Source: Thermoactinomyces sp. DSM 45891 (GTDB lineage: Bacteria; Bacillota; Bacilli; Thermoactinomycetales; Thermoactinomycetaceae). From it: 39,706 nucleotides of DNA. Position numbers and translations under genes: made by a program. The DNA is taken from assembly GCF_900119485.1 (NCBI RefSeq), contig NZ_FPJZ01000021.1:1-39706 (forward strand), given 5' to 3'. The notes beneath the pieces are model-generated. The model ran no database searches, was not told the origin of the DNA, and worked only from the letters and a program-made list of their open reading frames with translations. Of this stretch, positions 16,120-25,006 are shown piece by piece (the first letter of the stretch is position 1; every line of letters begins with the position of its first letter).

Positions 16120-18000
16120 TCAACGAATACTAGTATTTTTAGACTTACCTTTTGAATCTTTTTTCGTTTCCTTCTTACTGTTGCCTGGTACAGGATTTTT
16201 CTTTTGATCTTTCTTGTCTAGCGCTTTTTGTTTCTCGTAGTCGTATAGGAAATCCATCACCTTTTGAAAGATACGAATCGCCCGTGGATCATCGGAATCT
16301 GGCTCCTGTCGTAGCAATACAGCTACCGAATAAAGGGGTGTCTGATACGGTCCAAAGCCCACCATCCATTTGTCATACAGCTTAGAATCGCCAATTTGGG
16401 CCGTTCCGGTCTTGCCAGCTAATGCCCATTTTGCTTTTCGTACAGATGCAGCAGTTCCCTCTGTCACAACCGCTCTCATCATCTGCCTGACTGCCTGCAA
16501 ACTACTCGCTTTTAGTTGCTTGGTTGAAGGGAGATATGTATTAGGAAAGGTAGCAACCGCTTTCCCAGATTGATCCCGTACCTCAGTAACTAAACGAGGA
16601 CGAATCGCTCTTCCTTTGTGGAAAAGAGCCGTAACCATATTGGCCGCTTGGATCGGGGTAATCTTGGTATCCTGTTGACCAATACTCGTGTAAACAGCAG
16701 CTGCCTTTTCCGTCTTTGATGTTCGTGAATCGTATATTTTTCCAGTGCGTTCTTGTTCGATTTGCTCAAAGTCTGCATCAAATGAAGTTTGCCCTTGCCA
16801 CGTAATCGTTCTCCCGAGACCAAAATTTTCTGCGTAAGATTGAAGCTTACTCCCGCCTAACTTTTCTCCAAATCGTCCAAGGGTGACATTACAAGAATCC
16901 GCAAATTGACTGGTAAATGACTGCTTTCCATGTGTTTTATCACTTGCATCTCTCAAATGATACGGCTCCAATATTCCAGAACAGGTAACCTGCGTGTTGG
17001 GCTTGACCATTCCTTCCTCTAAGGCCGCCGTTGCTGTAATGATTTTAAAGATAGAACCAGGATTCGCCTCAAGCCATGCCCTGTTTTCCCACGGAGAATC
17101 TCCTGTCTTCGTCTTCACGCCGTTCGTAGGGATACTCCCTAACGCTACCAAGTCCCCCGTAGAAATATCCTGAACGACTACAGCTCCATCTTCTACCTTC
17201 TCATCGGCTAAATATTTCTCGACTTTTGCTTGTATTTCATAATCAATCGTGCTCTGAATCGTGTACTGACCTTGTTCAGAAGCTAATTGTTCTTTCCAGC
17301 GTAAAGCACTACCTGTTAAAGCCCTTCCTTGTCCGTCCTTTACATAGGTTTTGATGTTTTCCTTCTCACTGTGTAAGAAAACTTCAAAGGAAGATTCCAA
17401 CCCGCTTAATCCCACTCTTGATTGAGGTGAAAAAGTTCCATCTTCCACTTGCTTCGCATACCGATTTTCTAGCAAATGTCTGCTTCGTCCAATCCTTCCG
17501 ACAATAGAACTTCCCACATAATTAGAGCTATACCGTTGATCTGTAAGAACGGCCTGCAATCCAGGAATCTGTAGATCATTAATCTGTTTAGCACGCTCTG
17601 GAGTAATTTGAATCATCTTTTGTTCGAACCGAGCGAGAAGCGCAGGCTGTTTGATCCCCTCTAGATAAGGCTGTAAAGATTGTAGTGGAACATCTAACAA
17701 ACGACTTAACTGTTGAAAAGAATCTTGACGTAGATCCCATTGTTGTTTACTCTGCGGGAAAACAAGCAGTTGATACTCATCCTTCCCTACAAGTGGGACT
17801 CCCCTTCGATCCAAGATCACGCCTCTGCCGCTATCCAACAAAATTTCACGTGATTGTGTTTGTTCCGCAAGCGCGATGAGATCCACTTTTCCATTGGAAA
17901 AAGCACGCGTCGAAACAACTTGAATCTGATAAAGCCTAGCAATGATGAGTGAAAACAAGAGTACAAATAAAATGGGAATCCACTTTGTTCGTTTAGTCAA
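16120..18000 (-). CDS. Class B penicillin-binding protein, transpeptidase (PbpI/YrrR-like)
   Basis: The 626-residue protein cross-links peptidoglycan outside the membrane. It has an N-terminal membrane anchor (residues 7-27), a PBP dimerisation region (about 50-230) and a transpeptidase domain (about 265-590). The three active-site motifs are intact: SIFK (S316 to K319), SCN (369-371) and KTG (530-532). The C terminus is a Lys- and Ser-rich tail without PASTA repeats, unlike SpoVD. In Bacillus, pbpI (yrrR) follows the alaS-ruvX-mltG region, and this gene lies downstream of the same cluster here, which supports that assignment and perhaps a sporulation role. No SD stronger than GGGGAG was seen before the ATG. 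Confidence 0.92.
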   Translation of the reverse strand: MTKRTKWIPILFVLLFSLIIARLYQIQVVSTRAFSNGKVDLIALAEQTQSREILLDSGRGVILDRRGVPLVGKDEYQLLVFPQSKQQWDLRQDSFQQLSRLLDVPLQSLQPYLEGIKQPALLARFEQKMIQITPERAKQINDLQIPGLQAVLTDQRYSSNYVGSSIVGRIGRSRHLLENRYAKQVEDGTFSPQSRVGLSGLESSFEVFLHSEKENIKTYVKDGQGRALTGSALRWKEQLASEQGQYTIQSTIDYEIQAKVEKYLADEKVEDGAVVVQDISTGDLVALGSIPTNGVKTKTGDSPWENRAWLEANPGSIFKIITATAALEEGMVKPNTQVTCSGILEPYHLRDASDKTHGKQSFTSQFADSCNVTLGRFGEKLGGSKLQSYAENFGLGRTITWQGQTSFDADFEQIEQERTGKIYDSRTSKTEKAAAVYTSIGQQDTKITPIQAANMVTALFHKGRAIRPRLVTEVRDQSGKAVATFPNTYLPSTKQLKASSLQAVRQMMRAVVTEGTAASVRKAKWALAGKTGTAQIGDSKLYDKWMVGFGPYQTPLYSVAVLLRQEPDSDDPRAIRIFQKVMDFLYDYEKQKALDKKDQKKNPVPGNSKKETKKDSKGKSKNTSIR

Positions 18001-18090
18001 ACATCTCCCCTCCTCATTCTTATTACCATCTTGGACAAAAATTTTGAAGGTTATACGAAATCTGGTAGGGGAGGAATAGTTAGTAGAAAA

Positions 18091-18119
18091 AAGGAAACGG
18101 AGGTAATATCCATTTCCTT
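18091..18119 (-). terminator. Rho-independent terminator of the lipoprotein gene
   Basis: On the minus strand AAGGAAATGG and CCGTTTCCTT pair around a 9-nt loop, with TTTTTC following. Confidence 0.75.
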
Positions 18120-18136
18120 CTAAAAAAATAGCTTGT

Positions 18137-19084
18137 CTACTTGGTAAATGAAGGGCTTAACTTACCTTTGTAAGGTTCATGCTCGACAAACACAGTAACA
18201 TCCTTACCATCCTTGTCTTTACCCTTTCTCTTATACGTAAATTTGTTGTTATTTAGTTCTGTAATCTCCAGAACAGCGCCGTATTTCTTATCACCAAGGG
18301 AGACATGGGCTCTGACCTTGTTATCGTGTAAAACATCAAAGTAACCTAAATCATTGCGGCTTTGGCCCGTCTCAAGATTAAAAAACTCATATTTGCTCGA
18401 CTGGCTATCGAATTTAGCTAGACTGATAAACATCGCATTGTACTGGGTGACATCGTTACCCGCTTCATCAAGAACTTTTGTTCCGTTCCAAAGGGTACTA
18501 CCTAATATTTTATCTCCGTCCACATCTTTCTCGATATCTCCTGTAGTCTTGTTCCATTGCTTGTCTGGATCGGTAAAAGAGAGCTCTTTTTCTTTATACG
18601 GAATATGATCAACGAAAACTTCTACATCGTTCCCTTTCGCATCTTTCCCCATTCTCTTGTACGTAAAGATATTTTTATCCAACTTCGTTAGATCTACAAC
18701 CGCTTGATAATTTTTTGACTCTGAAATTAAAATTCTTTTCTGTCCATCATTTGTAACAAAGAATGTTCCCATGTCGTCACGACTCTTTCCTGTCTTCGCA
18801 TCGAAAAATTCATATCTTCCTGATGTGGCTTCATATTTAGCAAGTCCAATAAAATTGGCATTCTCTTTTGTTAGGTCGTTCTGATCTTTGTCGTACACTT
18901 TTGTACCTTGCCAGTTTGAACTACCTAAGATATTGGCCATTTCCTGCCCTTTAGATGGTTCATTTTTTTGAACAACCTGTTCCTTATTTTGTTTTCCCTG
19001 ATCTGATGTGCTAGAACTAGCAGCACCACATCCTGTCGCTACTAAGGAAAATCCAACTAGTACCGTTACGATTATCTTTTTCAT
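18137..19084 (-). CDS. Lipoprotein with two DUF4822 domains
   Basis: A signal peptide ends in the lipobox VATGC, with the lipidated Cys at residue 19, followed by a Ser- and Gln-rich linker. Two homologous domains of about 110 residues follow (about 52-165 and 192-310). Both begin ILGSS/TxWxGTKV and repeat AKYEATSGRYEFFDAKTGKSR / AKFDSQSSKYEFFNLETGQSR and FTYKRMGKD / FTYKRKGKD, so this is an internal duplication. DUF4822 has no known function; surface location is certain from the lipobox. It lies 133 nt downstream of the response regulator gene, beyond a terminator, and has a GAGGAGA SD. It may be controlled by that two-component system. Confidence 0.88.
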   Translation of the reverse strand: MKKIIVTVLVGFSLVATGCGAASSSTSDQGKQNKEQVVQKNEPSKGQEMANILGSSNWQGTKVYDKDQNDLTKENANFIGLAKYEATSGRYEFFDAKTGKSRDDMGTFFVTNDGQKRILISESKNYQAVVDLTKLDKNIFTYKRMGKDAKGNDVEVFVDHIPYKEKELSFTDPDKQWNKTTGDIEKDVDGDKILGSTLWNGTKVLDEAGNDVTQYNAMFISLAKFDSQSSKYEFFNLETGQSRNDLGYFDVLHDNKVRAHVSLGDKKYGAVLEITELNNNKFTYKRKGKDKDGKDVTVFVEHEPYKGKLSPSFTK

Positions 19085-19194
19085 ATTGTAAGTCTCCTCT
19101 TTTCATGATGATCCATTCATTCTGATGGGCTAGTTCATATAGTAGTACATAAATATAAAATCCATCTAAAGTACTTCTTAAAAAAAATTAATAA

Positions 19195-19217
19195 AACCCG
19201 TCATATTGCGACGAGTT
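19195..19217 (-). terminator. Terminator of the two-component operon
   Basis: On the minus strand AACTCGTC and GACGGGTT pair (one G-T) around a 7-nt loop directly after the response-regulator stop. TTATTAATTTTTTTT follows. Confidence 0.75.
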
Positions 19218-19904
19218 CTACACATTAAAGCGATATCCTGCTCCCCACACCGTTTCCAAGAACTTTGGTTCCGAAGCATCCTGTTCAATTTTCTCACGTA
19301 GTTTTCGAATATGGACAGTCACTGTAGAGACGTCAGCAGCAGAATCCAATCCCCACACCCGTTGATAGATCTGCTCTTTGTTTAATACTTGATTTGGATT
19401 CATCACGAAAAACACGATTAAATCAAATTCTTTTGTCGTAAATGGCACTTCCTCCTCGTTCAGATACACTTTTCGAGCGGATCGATCGATCGTGATCCCA
19501 TGAACAAAAATCGTATTGGAATGAGTATCTTTCCCAGATAAGCGATCATAACGCATGATATGTGCCTTCACCCTAGCTACCAGTTCACTCGGGCTAAATG
19601 GCTTGGTAATATAATCATCCGCACCTAATCCAAATCCACGAATTTTATCAATATCTTCCTTTTTAGCAGATACAAGCAAAATAGGAACATCTGTGACAGA
19701 GCGCAATTTTTTACATATCTCAAATCCATTTAATCCCGGAAGCATGATGTCTAAGATAATCAAATCATAACCCCCGCCCCTTGCTCTCCTAAGACCTGCA
19801 TCACCAGTGTGTTCCATATCAACACGAAAATCGTTTATCTCTAAATAATCTCTTTGTAACTCAGCTATGCTAATATCATCCTCAATCAATAATATCTCTT
19901 TCAC
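19218..19904 (-). CDS. OmpR/PhoB-family response regulator
   Basis: The 228-residue protein has a receiver domain (1-115) with the phosphoacceptor D52 in LIILDIMLPG, the acidic pair E8-D9 and the conserved K101 in YITKPFSP. A winged-helix DNA-binding domain (about 130-226) contains TTKEFDLIVFF and the recognition-helix region VSTVTVHIRKLREKI. The start is a GTG at 19904 whose GTGA overlaps the TGA of the sensor kinase, so the two are translationally coupled. Kinase-first order is less common than regulator-first. Target genes are unknown; the DUF4822 lipoprotein just downstream is a candidate. Confidence 0.95.
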   Translation of the reverse strand: MKEILLIEDDISIAELQRDYLEINDFRVDMEHTGDAGLRRARGGGYDLIILDIMLPGLNGFEICKKLRSVTDVPILLVSAKKEDIDKIRGFGLGADDYITKPFSPSELVARVKAHIMRYDRLSGKDTHSNTIFVHGITIDRSARKVYLNEEEVPFTTKEFDLIVFFVMNPNQVLNKEQIYQRVWGLDSAADVSTVTVHIRKLREKIEQDASEPKFLETVWGAGYRFNV

Positions 19905-21349
19905 CTGTTGTCACCTTTCCTTAATGAAAAACATATACTTGTTCCTTTTCCAACCTCACTCGTAGCCCAGATTTCTCCGCCATGCTCCACGATAATTTGC
20001 TTGGCAATGGCCAGACCTAAACCACTTCCCCCTGTCTGTGAATTTCTCGATTGTTCCGCCCGATAAAAACGTTCAAAAATAAATGGTAGGGCCACCGATT
20101 CTATTCCTTTTCCATTGTCCGTTATCTGTACCATTAGATCTTCTATCCGCTCATGTAACGAAATAGAAATGATTTTCTCATCCTTATCCATGTATTTCAC
20201 ACAATTATTGATTACATTTGCTAAAACTCTTTTTAATTTCTCTCGATCGGCTCTCACATAGATAGGGTGATATAAAAGATGAAGCTCCATGCGTATACCC
20301 TGATCCAGATAAAGTTTCTCTACATAGTCTTCCAGATATGTATTTAACTCAACCATCTCAAAGTGAAAAGGCTCCTTTTTCAGATCCAACTTCGAAAACA
20401 GAAATAGTTCATCTATCAATGAATCCATATCCTTTGCCTTTACATACACCGTTGATACATACTTCTCCATCTTCTCGGGTGTATTTGCTACACCGTCTTT
20501 GATCCCTTCCATATAACCAATAATGGAAGTCATCGGAGTCTTTAGATCATGTGAAATGTTAGATAGAAGCTCTTTTCGATTTTCCTCATACTGAATTTGA
20601 ATATTAACAGACTTCTTTAACCTACTCCTCATTTCCTCAAATGCTCCGTTTAATTGCCCGATTTCATCTTGTGAGGTAGACTTAATAGCGAAATCTAAGT
20701 CTCCAGACGCTATCTTTTCGGCAGCCTTTTTTAGATGATCAAGGGGTTTAATGATACTTCTGGAAACAAAATAATTCACGATACCAATAATCATGATAAA
20801 TAAAATGAGCAATAGACCTGATAAAATGGGGAAGAATTCGCGAATTAGTTCAGTATAGGAGCTTGCCTTTCTCAATACAAAAATACTACCTTCCTTTTTG
20901 TCTGGAAAATAGAAATCAAACTTCACATATGTAAAGAAAGTATTATTCATTTTAATGGTGTCTCGCGTATTAATATTTGTTTTTTCAAACCTTGGAAGGG
21001 ATTGATCCAACACCTGCCTATCAAGGCTGGGAGAGGCATACTCAATTTTCATCCCTTTTCTAACCACGATCTGAATATCCTCTTGTTCAAAACTCCTAAT
21101 TTCATTCTCATTCAAAAGCTGTTTCGCATTATTTTTAGCCAGGAGCTTTAAGTCAAGAAAAATACTCTCCTCTTCTGTGGTCAGAGGTTTTTGTACATAT
21201 GTTTTTTTATAAAGAGATTCAATCGATTTTGCATCACCTGTTATAGCAAAGATGATTAAAAAACCAGCAGTCAATAGTAGGATGATCGAAAAAAAGATCA
21301 CTCCGACGTAGGACAGAAGGAACCTCATTTTAATAGACATGTCATTCAC
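19901..21349 (-). CDS. Sensor histidine kinase (HAMP, HisKA, HATPase)
   Basis: The 482-residue membrane kinase has helices at about 9-33 and 172-195 that enclose an extracytoplasmic sensor domain of about 135 residues. A HAMP linker (195-250) follows, then HisKA with the phosphoacceptor H267 in NISHDLKTPMTS. The HATPase domain has the N box NVINNCVKYM, DNGKGI and GGSGLGLAIAKQI. Sequence and architecture resemble VanS/PhoR-type kinases of Bacilli. The sensor domain is of no recognised type, so the signal is unknown; the surrounding genes (PBP, MltG, lipoprotein) make an envelope signal plausible. Confidence 0.93.
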   Translation of the reverse strand: MNDMSIKMRFLLSYVGVIFFSIILLLTAGFLIIFAITGDAKSIESLYKKTYVQKPLTTEEESIFLDLKLLAKNNAKQLLNENEIRSFEQEDIQIVVRKGMKIEYASPSLDRQVLDQSLPRFEKTNINTRDTIKMNNTFFTYVKFDFYFPDKKEGSIFVLRKASSYTELIREFFPILSGLLLILFIMIIGIVNYFVSRSIIKPLDHLKKAAEKIASGDLDFAIKSTSQDEIGQLNGAFEEMRSRLKKSVNIQIQYEENRKELLSNISHDLKTPMTSIIGYMEGIKDGVANTPEKMEKYVSTVYVKAKDMDSLIDELFLFSKLDLKKEPFHFEMVELNTYLEDYVEKLYLDQGIRMELHLLYHPIYVRADREKLKRVLANVINNCVKYMDKDEKIISISLHERIEDLMVQITDNGKGIESVALPFIFERFYRAEQSRNSQTGGSGLGLAIAKQIIVEHGGEIWATSEVGKGTSICFSLRKGDNR

Positions 21350-21435
21350 TCACTCTTATTTATTAAAATTTCAATTGAATCATTTGTAATATGGTCATCA
21401 TAACATATTTCTAATCAAAATTATGACACAGCAAA

Positions 21436-21464
21436 AACAACTACGGCCATTACCCATAGTTGTT
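21436..21464 (-). terminator. Terminator of the first MltG-like gene
   Basis: On the minus strand AACAACTATGG and CCGTAGTTGTT pair around a short loop, with TTTTTG following, 8 nt after the stop codon. Confidence 0.8.
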
Positions 21465-21471
21465 TTCCCAC

Positions 21472-22509
21472 TCATCTTCGATACTTGGCTTTTCGATCCG
21501 CTTTTAGGTGGTCTTGATAATTCACGGTAAAATCATGGTACCCTGTGCCATCTTCTTTTAACACATAATAAAGATAGTCATGCTTTTCAGGGGAAAGTGC
21601 CGCTCGATAGGCATTTGCCCCTGGGCTTCCGATCGGGGCTGGGGGAAATCCTTGAATTTGGTATGTATTATAGGGAGAGGAATATTTGTAATCTGCTTTC
21701 ATCACCTGTGTCAATTTTTTACCCGTGTCGATTTGAATCGCATAGACAACACTCGCATCCACCTGAAGCCTCATACGCTTAGCAAGTCGGTTTTCAATCA
21801 CTCCAGCAATCTTAGGCAATTCATCTTTCTGTTGACCTTCTCGCTCTAGTACTGAAGCAAACGTCACTAGCTCATGTAAGGGCTTTCCTATTTGTTCAGA
21901 CGGGGTCGTGATCACATTTAGTTCCTTCATCTCCTTTTCAAACCTACTAAGCATCGTGTCTACAATCTTTTTTGGGGAATCTTCCTCGTGAAATTGATAG
22001 GTGCTCGGAAATAAGTAGCCCTCTAATTTATACTTAATCTCAGGTTTCGCTGGAATTTGTTTTTCAAAGGCAAATTTCCCATTGGTACGATTTACTTCCT
22101 TTAAAAATTCTTCCTTATTCGTACCTATCTGTTTATGCAAGGTTTCGGCAATTTCAATCGCTGTAGAACCCTCGATAATCGTTACTTTTGTTGTGTTTTC
22201 TCTTCCAGTAGTGAGAGTCGTGAGGATTTTATCTATGTTTTCCTCTTTTCCAATGGCATACGATCCGGCCATGATATTCGTTTTCCCTTTCCATTTTGCA
22301 TAGTAGCGAAAAAAGCGATCGTCACGAATGATTTTTTGTTTCTCTAAAATACTGCCCACGGTCTTTACTGAGCTTTTGGGAGGGATCTCAACCTCGATCT
22401 CCTTTGTTCGGGTGGGAGATTGAAGGGTATAGTCAACGTAGAAATACCCTACTAGTGCAAATCCGATAATCAATAGAAGTGTATAAACAGTGTTCGGTAG
22501 CCATTTCAT
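21472..22509 (-). CDS. mltG: MltG-family endolytic transglycosylase, copy A
   Basis: MltG cleaves nascent glycan strands at the membrane and releases a new reducing end. The 345-residue protein has an N-terminal membrane helix (9-27), a LysM-like subdomain and the YceG domain. KLEGYLFPSTYQF is near 160, and the active-site segment FASVLEREG near 217 keeps both Glu residues. GVIENRL and the C-terminal SPYNTYQIQGFPPAPIGSPG follow. The ATG has AAAGGGAG 6 nt upstream. It lies about 280 nt downstream of a close paralogue, each with its own terminator. Because its active site is intact, copy A is the likely functional enzyme. Confidence 0.93.
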   Translation of the reverse strand: MKWLPNTVYTLLLIIGFALVGYFYVDYTLQSPTRTKEIEVEIPPKSSVKTVGSILEKQKIIRDDRFFRYYAKWKGKTNIMAGSYAIGKEENIDKILTTLTTGRENTTKVTIIEGSTAIEIAETLHKQIGTNKEEFLKEVNRTNGKFAFEKQIPAKPEIKYKLEGYLFPSTYQFHEEDSPKKIVDTMLSRFEKEMKELNVITTPSEQIGKPLHELVTFASVLEREGQQKDELPKIAGVIENRLAKRMRLQVDASVVYAIQIDTGKKLTQVMKADYKYSSPYNTYQIQGFPPAPIGSPGANAYRAALSPEKHDYLYYVLKEDGTGYHDFTVNYQDHLKADRKAKYRR

Positions 22510-22716
22510 TAGGTACTCCCTTTCCGACCTTGTTTCAAATTAATATCATCTAATATTAGCATAATTTAATTAGACTAATACTAGAGATTGATAGGATAGT
22601 TTGACATGTTTGTTATGAATTTTCATCGATTTTATACCAGGACATTTTGTATATAAACATTATAAACAAAATGGGTGGTGTTTTAGACAGAAGTACTTCA
22701 TACATGTATAAACATA

Positions 22717-22767
22717 ATAAAAAAGAACCTCCTGCTGTTCATTTCTATATCTAACAGCAGGAGGTTC
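22717..22767 (-). terminator. Strong terminator of the second MltG-like gene
   Basis: Fifteen-base arms GAACCTCCTGCTGTT (22725-22739) and AACAGCAGGAGGTTC (22753-22767) pair perfectly. TTTTTTATT follows on the minus strand. Confidence 0.92.
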
Positions 22768-22791
22768 AACTCATTTATGAAATAACGAGTA

Positions 22792-23844
22792 CTATGGATG
22801 TTTTTTCGCGTTTTCTTTCGCTTTCTCGATGAACTTTCGATGCTCTGCATCGGTTTCGCTGAAGTAGTGTTCGTTTGAGCCGTCATTTTTAGCCACGTAG
22901 AAGAAGTACTTAGACTTCTCTGGGTTTAGTACAGCCATTAGTGCTTTTTCTCCCGGGCTAGCGATGGGCCCTACGGGGAGTCCTTTGTTTTCGTAGATGT
23001 TATACGGGCTATCGATCGTTAAGTCTTTATTCATGAGTCGTTCCTTTTTCTCACCTTGTAATGCCCATGCATATACGATAGCTGCATCGATCTGTAATCT
23101 CCACTCGCGTTTCGTATCAGTCAGTCGATTTTCAATGACACCTGCGATCATCGGGTATTCTTTATCCACCGCACCTTCTTTCACTACGAGAGATGCTTTT
23201 GTCACCCAGTCATCTAAAGATAGCTTCTTCTCTTGCAACTTGTTTTTGTAATCCAGTTTTTCTAATTCCTTTTCGAATTGGTTTAGCATTTGATCGACAA
23301 CTTGTTGTGCGGTTACTCCCTTTTTAAATTGATACTTCGCAGGCATGAGATACCCTTCTAATTTATAAACACGCCCTGGCTTAGTCGGGATCTCCTTTTC
23401 GATATTGGTTCTCGGCTCTTGCCGATTCACCTCTTTAAAGAAATCTTCCTTTTTAATATTTAGCTTACTACTTAAGCGGAGAGCAATTTTTTCTACATCA
23501 AATCCATTTGGAACCTCGATCGTAACAAGATCTTGCTTTCCTGCCGATATCTTATTAATAATTTTATCTATGTCGTCCGATGGTTGAATAATATACGTCC
23601 CTGCAATGAGATTCGTTTTACTTCGGAAAAACACATAGTACCGAAAAAAACGATCATCTCGAATCAGGTTTTTTTGTTTCAATATTTGACCAATTTGCTT
23701 CAACGACGTATCCTCAGGAACCTCGATTACAGTCTCTTTGTCACGCTTCGGACTTTGCAATGTATAATCAATATAGAAATAGCCTACTGTTGCAAATCCA
23801 ATTACTAATAAAATAGTATAAATAACTCCTTTAACCCACCTCAT
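22792..23844 (-). CDS. MltG-family protein, copy B, with altered active-site Glu
   Basis: The 350-residue protein (ATG 23844, SD AGAGGAG at 6-7 nt) has the same layout as copy A: a membrane helix, then YceG with KLEGYLMPAKYQF near 160 and a C-terminal SPYNIYENKGLPVGPIASPG. In the active-site segment it reads KASLVVKEGA where copy A has FASVLEREGQ, so the first Glu of the ExE pair, generally taken as catalytic, is Val (codon GTA). FPSTYQF is also changed to MPAKYQF. It occupies the position of the normal mltG (yrrL) just after the alaS-ruvX-DUF1292 genes, yet it looks catalytically impaired. It may regulate or scaffold copy A. Confidence 0.88.
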   Translation of the reverse strand: MRWVKGVIYTILLVIGFATVGYFYIDYTLQSPKRDKETVIEVPEDTSLKQIGQILKQKNLIRDDRFFRYYVFFRSKTNLIAGTYIIQPSDDIDKIINKISAGKQDLVTIEVPNGFDVEKIALRLSSKLNIKKEDFFKEVNRQEPRTNIEKEIPTKPGRVYKLEGYLMPAKYQFKKGVTAQQVVDQMLNQFEKELEKLDYKNKLQEKKLSLDDWVTKASLVVKEGAVDKEYPMIAGVIENRLTDTKREWRLQIDAAIVYAWALQGEKKERLMNKDLTIDSPYNIYENKGLPVGPIASPGEKALMAVLNPEKSKYFFYVAKNDGSNEHYFSETDAEHRKFIEKAKENAKKHP

Positions 23845-23921
23845 CAAATTCTCCTCTCGATAGGGCCTGTTCGGTATTTTTCTATATTAACACATTATCA
23901 CCGTAAAAAAACGGGGATTTC

Positions 23922-23963
23922 AAAAAGCCCACTCCTGAGCTCGTGGTTCAGGAGTGGGCTTTT
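23922..23963 (-). terminator. Strong terminator closing the alaS operon
   Basis: Arms AAAAGCCCACTCCTGA and TCAGGAGTGGGCTTTT are perfectly complementary. On the minus strand TTTTTGAAATC follows. It separates the alaS operon from the MltG genes, so those need their own promoter. Confidence 0.92.
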
Positions 23964-23971
23964 ACATTTCT

Positions 23972-24229
23972 TTAGAGTAGCTTCTGGAAATATTGATCAT
24001 CTATATAATTTGCAACATGCTCCCATTCTGCCACATCATGAATCTCCGTCAATTGATCTTGATCTAATCGAAAGAGATATACATCATCTGTGGGATCGTG
24101 TTGCCGATGTAAGATGTAATAGGTTTGATCTTCATGTTCAAATTGATGAAGGCGTCGATAGTGCTCGACCTCCATCTCGGAACGTTGAAAAGGATATCCA
24201 TATTTTTCCCCATGAAATGATTGAAACAT
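23972..24229 (-). CDS. Small DUF1292-like protein, last gene of the alaS operon
   Basis: The 85-residue acidic protein has a pattern like its upstream neighbour: a beta-rich middle (HEDQTYYILHRQHDPTDDVYLFRLD), then a short acidic helix (VAEWEHVANYIDD) that resembles FELQALETDEEWDEVEEVF in the DUF1292 protein. It is therefore a probable diverged DUF1292 relative, with low sequence support. The ATG comes 5 nt after the DUF1292 stop, and only a weak distant SD (GAGGATG) is seen, so translational coupling is likely. Function is unknown. Confidence 0.7.
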   Translation of the reverse strand: MFQSFHGEKYGYPFQRSEMEVEHYRRLHQFEHEDQTYYILHRQHDPTDDVYLFRLDQDQLTEIHDVAEWEHVANYIDDQYFQKLL

Positions 24230-24234
24230 AAGGC

Positions 24235-24546
24235 TTAGTCTTCATCCTCTGGAAGAGCTTCCATTAGTGCATTAAAAACTTCTTCTACTTCGTCCCACTC
24301 TTCATCTGTCTCTAGAGCTTGTAGTTCAAAGCCGTCTTCTGATTCTAAATAACGAAACGGAAACACATCCTGTACTTCATCATCGTCTGATTCGCTTACA
24401 GGAACGAGAAATACATATTTGCGGCCTGTTTCTGGATTTTCATGCTCTAAGATTTTCTCACATAGTAACTCTTCGCCATCTTCTGTAATGATGGGAATAA
24501 AATCCTCATTATCTCCTAATACAATCGGTTGTTCTTGATCTGACAT
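24235..24546 (-). CDS. DUF1292 protein (YrzB-like)
   Basis: The 103-residue, very acidic protein starts at ATG 24546 after AGGAGGT at 8 nt, an SD inside the last codons of ruvX. A longer in-frame ORF exists but would start within ruvX. Features of DUF1292 are EDGEELLCEKILEHENPETGRKYVFLVP, FPFRYLE and the acidic tail EDED. In Bacillus the same gene (yrzB) follows ruvX (yrrK), which supports the assignment. The function of the family is not established. Confidence 0.88.
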   Translation of the reverse strand: MSDQEQPIVLGDNEDFIPIITEDGEELLCEKILEHENPETGRKYVFLVPVSESDDDEVQDVFPFRYLESEDGFELQALETDEEWDEVEEVFNALMEALPEDED

Positions 24547-24551
24547 GTGTG

Positions 24552-24992
24552 TTACCTCCTGTGTGCATCTAAGTATCCTTGAAGGATCCATGATGCCGCT
24601 AGTTGATCTACGACTTTCTTTCGCTTTTTCCTGCTTACATCTGCAGATATAAGCGTTTTTTCTACTGCTGAAGTGGAAAGACGCTCATCCCACAATCTTA
24701 CAGGTAGCGAGGTGTGATTTGCAACTTCCTCTGCAATTACTTGAACTGCTTCTCCTCGTGGGCCAATAGAACCATTCATATTCCGCGGTAATCCCACGAC
24801 AATTTCGGTTACTTCATATTCCTTGATCAGCTGATCTAACCGCTCAAGCCAAGGAATCGAATGTTTCCGGTCAATTACTTCTACTCCTTGGGCAGTCCAA
24901 CCAAGTAAATCACTTACAGCCACGCCAATCCGGCGCTCTCCTAAATCCAGACAGAGAACTCGGGGCTGACCATTACTCCCAAACAAATTCAT
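24552..24992 (-). CDS. ruvX: RuvX/YqgF-family nuclease
   Basis: The 146-residue RNase H-like protein is linked in E. coli to processing of the 5' end of pre-16S rRNA and was first proposed as a Holliday-junction resolvase. The acidic residues of the fold are visible in VLCLDLGERRIGVAVSD (D16), EIVVGLPRNMNG (near 80) and the C-terminal DERLSTSAVE (near 110). The gene is 14 nt after ireB and its last codons hold the SD of the DUF1292 gene. This is the standard Bacilli gene order. Confidence 0.95.
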   Translation of the reverse strand: MNLFGSNGQPRVLCLDLGERRIGVAVSDLLGWTAQGVEVIDRKHSIPWLERLDQLIKEYEVTEIVVGLPRNMNGSIGPRGEAVQVIAEEVANHTSLPVRLWDERLSTSAVEKTLISADVSRKKRKKVVDQLAASWILQGYLDAHRR

Positions 24993-25006
24993 GCCGTGAT
25001 TCCTCT

